This document shows positions 5,455 to 6,065 of a stretch of DNA of 6,065 nucleotides, piece after piece. This DNA comes from Cytophagales bacterium (GTDB lineage Bacteria > Bacteroidota > Bacteroidia > Cytophagales > Cyclobacteriaceae). The stretch is taken from NCBI GenBank assembly GCA_029262935.1, contig JAJCYK010000303.1:1-6065 (forward strand). The letters run 5' to 3'. The notes beneath the pieces are model-generated. The model was not told where the DNA came from. It saw only the letters and a list, made by a program, of their open reading frames with translations, and searched no databases. The first letter of the stretch is position 1, and each line of letters begins with the position of its first letter. The position numbers were made by a program, and so were the translations under genes.

Positions 5455-6065
5455 CTAATTTGGTTTGCTAAGTACATTTACTGCCCCACTTTTTGTGAGC
5501 ACCCTTCCCTGTGGGTCTTTGGCCATTACTCTATATACATAAGCCCCATCTTTTACCAGAGTGCCTTTGTAAATACCATCCCAACCTTGGTCAAGATTTG
5601 TAGTGCGGAATAACAGCTCGCCCCAACGGCTGTAAATTTCCAAACTAAATTCATTAATAAATAATCCTTTAGCAAGAAATATATCATTTAGGCCGTCATT
5701 GTTGGGAGTAAAGCTATTGGGTAAATAAACTTGCACGGGAATATCCAATAGAATAATGTTGGAGTAGCTACGGAAGGGCACAATGTCATTGGACAAGGCA
5801 ACTATACGGTATTGACTGATTTGACGAGTGGTACTTATGATATCAACAAAGTTTGTAGCGGTGCTGCCCAAACTAATGGGGGCACCTATCAGTACACCAT
5901 TTACATCTAGAATTTCCAATTGATATTCTCTAACCCCATTTTCCCATCCCAGATAAGGGCTCCAGTTAAGTACAAAATTGCGGTTGTCGACATTTTCTCC
6001 CGTTAATAGGATAGCACAAGCGGTACTACTAGGGGTACTTTGATTGCCACAAGCATCTTGATAGG
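5455..6065 (-). CDS. Secreted surface protein with gliding-motility-associated / T9SS type B C-terminal domain, 5'-truncated
   Basis: The frame is open to the right edge of the window: 202 residues are visible and the start lies outside. An apparent TTG start at 5919 is internal, because coding sequence continues upstream of it without a stop. The visible part begins with a Cys-containing segment (DACGN and STACAI), followed by NWSPYLGWENGVREYQLEI, which resembles a beta-sandwich module of the fibronectin III kind. The last 90 or so residues are the classic C-terminal sorting domain: VYLPNSFTPNNDGLNDIF (112-129), IYSRWGELLFRT (143-154), GWDGIYKG (160-167) and DGAYVYRVMAKD (172-183). This domain directs export through the type IX secretion system and is found on large adhesins and other cell-surface proteins of Bacteroidota. 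Most of the protein is likely to lie beyond the window, so its activity cannot be named. ybaB follows after 5 nt, suggesting one transcript. Confidence 0.93.
   Translation of the reverse strand, partial: YQDACGNQSTPSSTACAILLTGENVDNRNFVLNWSPYLGWENGVREYQLEILDVNGVLIGAPISLGSTATNFVDIISTTRQISQYRIVALSNDIVPFRSYSNIILLDIPVQVYLPNSFTPNNDGLNDIFLAKGLFINEFSLEIYSRWGELLFRTTNLDQGWDGIYKGTLVKDGAYVYRVMAKDPQGRVLTKSGAVNVLSKPN

Noticed and set aside
5917..5919. TTG as the start of a small 154-residue T9SS-domain protein
   Set aside because: Coding sequence with family-like features continues without a stop to the window edge, so this is the tail of a larger protein.

Overview
The window looks like a piece of a Bacteroidota chromosome, most likely a flavobacterium-like lineage. 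Three independent signs support this. The 3'-truncated reading frame at the right edge ends in a gliding-motility-associated / type IX secretion (type B) sorting domain, which is confined to this phylum. All three promoters I can place match the Bacteroidota pattern (TTG about 20 nt upstream of TAnnTTTG). Most starts have an A-rich leader and no Shine-Dalgarno sequence. Coding density is very high and no stretch of 300 bases lacks a gene.

Layout. 1-888 (+) is the C-terminal two thirds of ffh (signal recognition particle GTPase). It runs tail to tail into pdhB (885-1862, -), the pyruvate dehydrogenase E1 beta subunit, and the two genes share a TTAA at their stops. Upstream of pdhB are its own promoter and then a strong intrinsic terminator (about 1931-1968, -). 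The terminator closes the next gene, a 588-residue lipoprotein with an OmpA-like domain and C-terminal TPR repeats (1986-3752, -). A 142-bp intergenic region (3753-3894) carries divergent promoters for the lipoprotein and for a 71-residue PspC-type membrane protein (3895-4110, +). A 19-bp dyad lies between and partly over the promoters. The rest (4120-6065, -) is a compact operon-like run: the end of a T9SS-exported surface protein, a YbaB/EbfC nucleoid-associated protein, and a family 2 glycosyltransferase, with 5 nt between the first two and an 8-nt overlap between the last two.

How they fit together. ffh, pdhB and ybaB are housekeeping functions (membrane protein targeting, acetyl-CoA supply, DNA binding). 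The others concern the cell envelope: a periplasmic lipoprotein scaffold, a PspC-like envelope protein, a secreted surface protein and a sugar transferase. I see no mobile element, CRISPR array, tRNA/rRNA, phage gene or recognisable defence system, and no clear previously undescribed system. The most useful second looks are the divergent regulatory region at 3787-3878, the altered OmpA-like motif of the lipoprotein, and the T9SS protein-ybaB-glycosyltransferase run.
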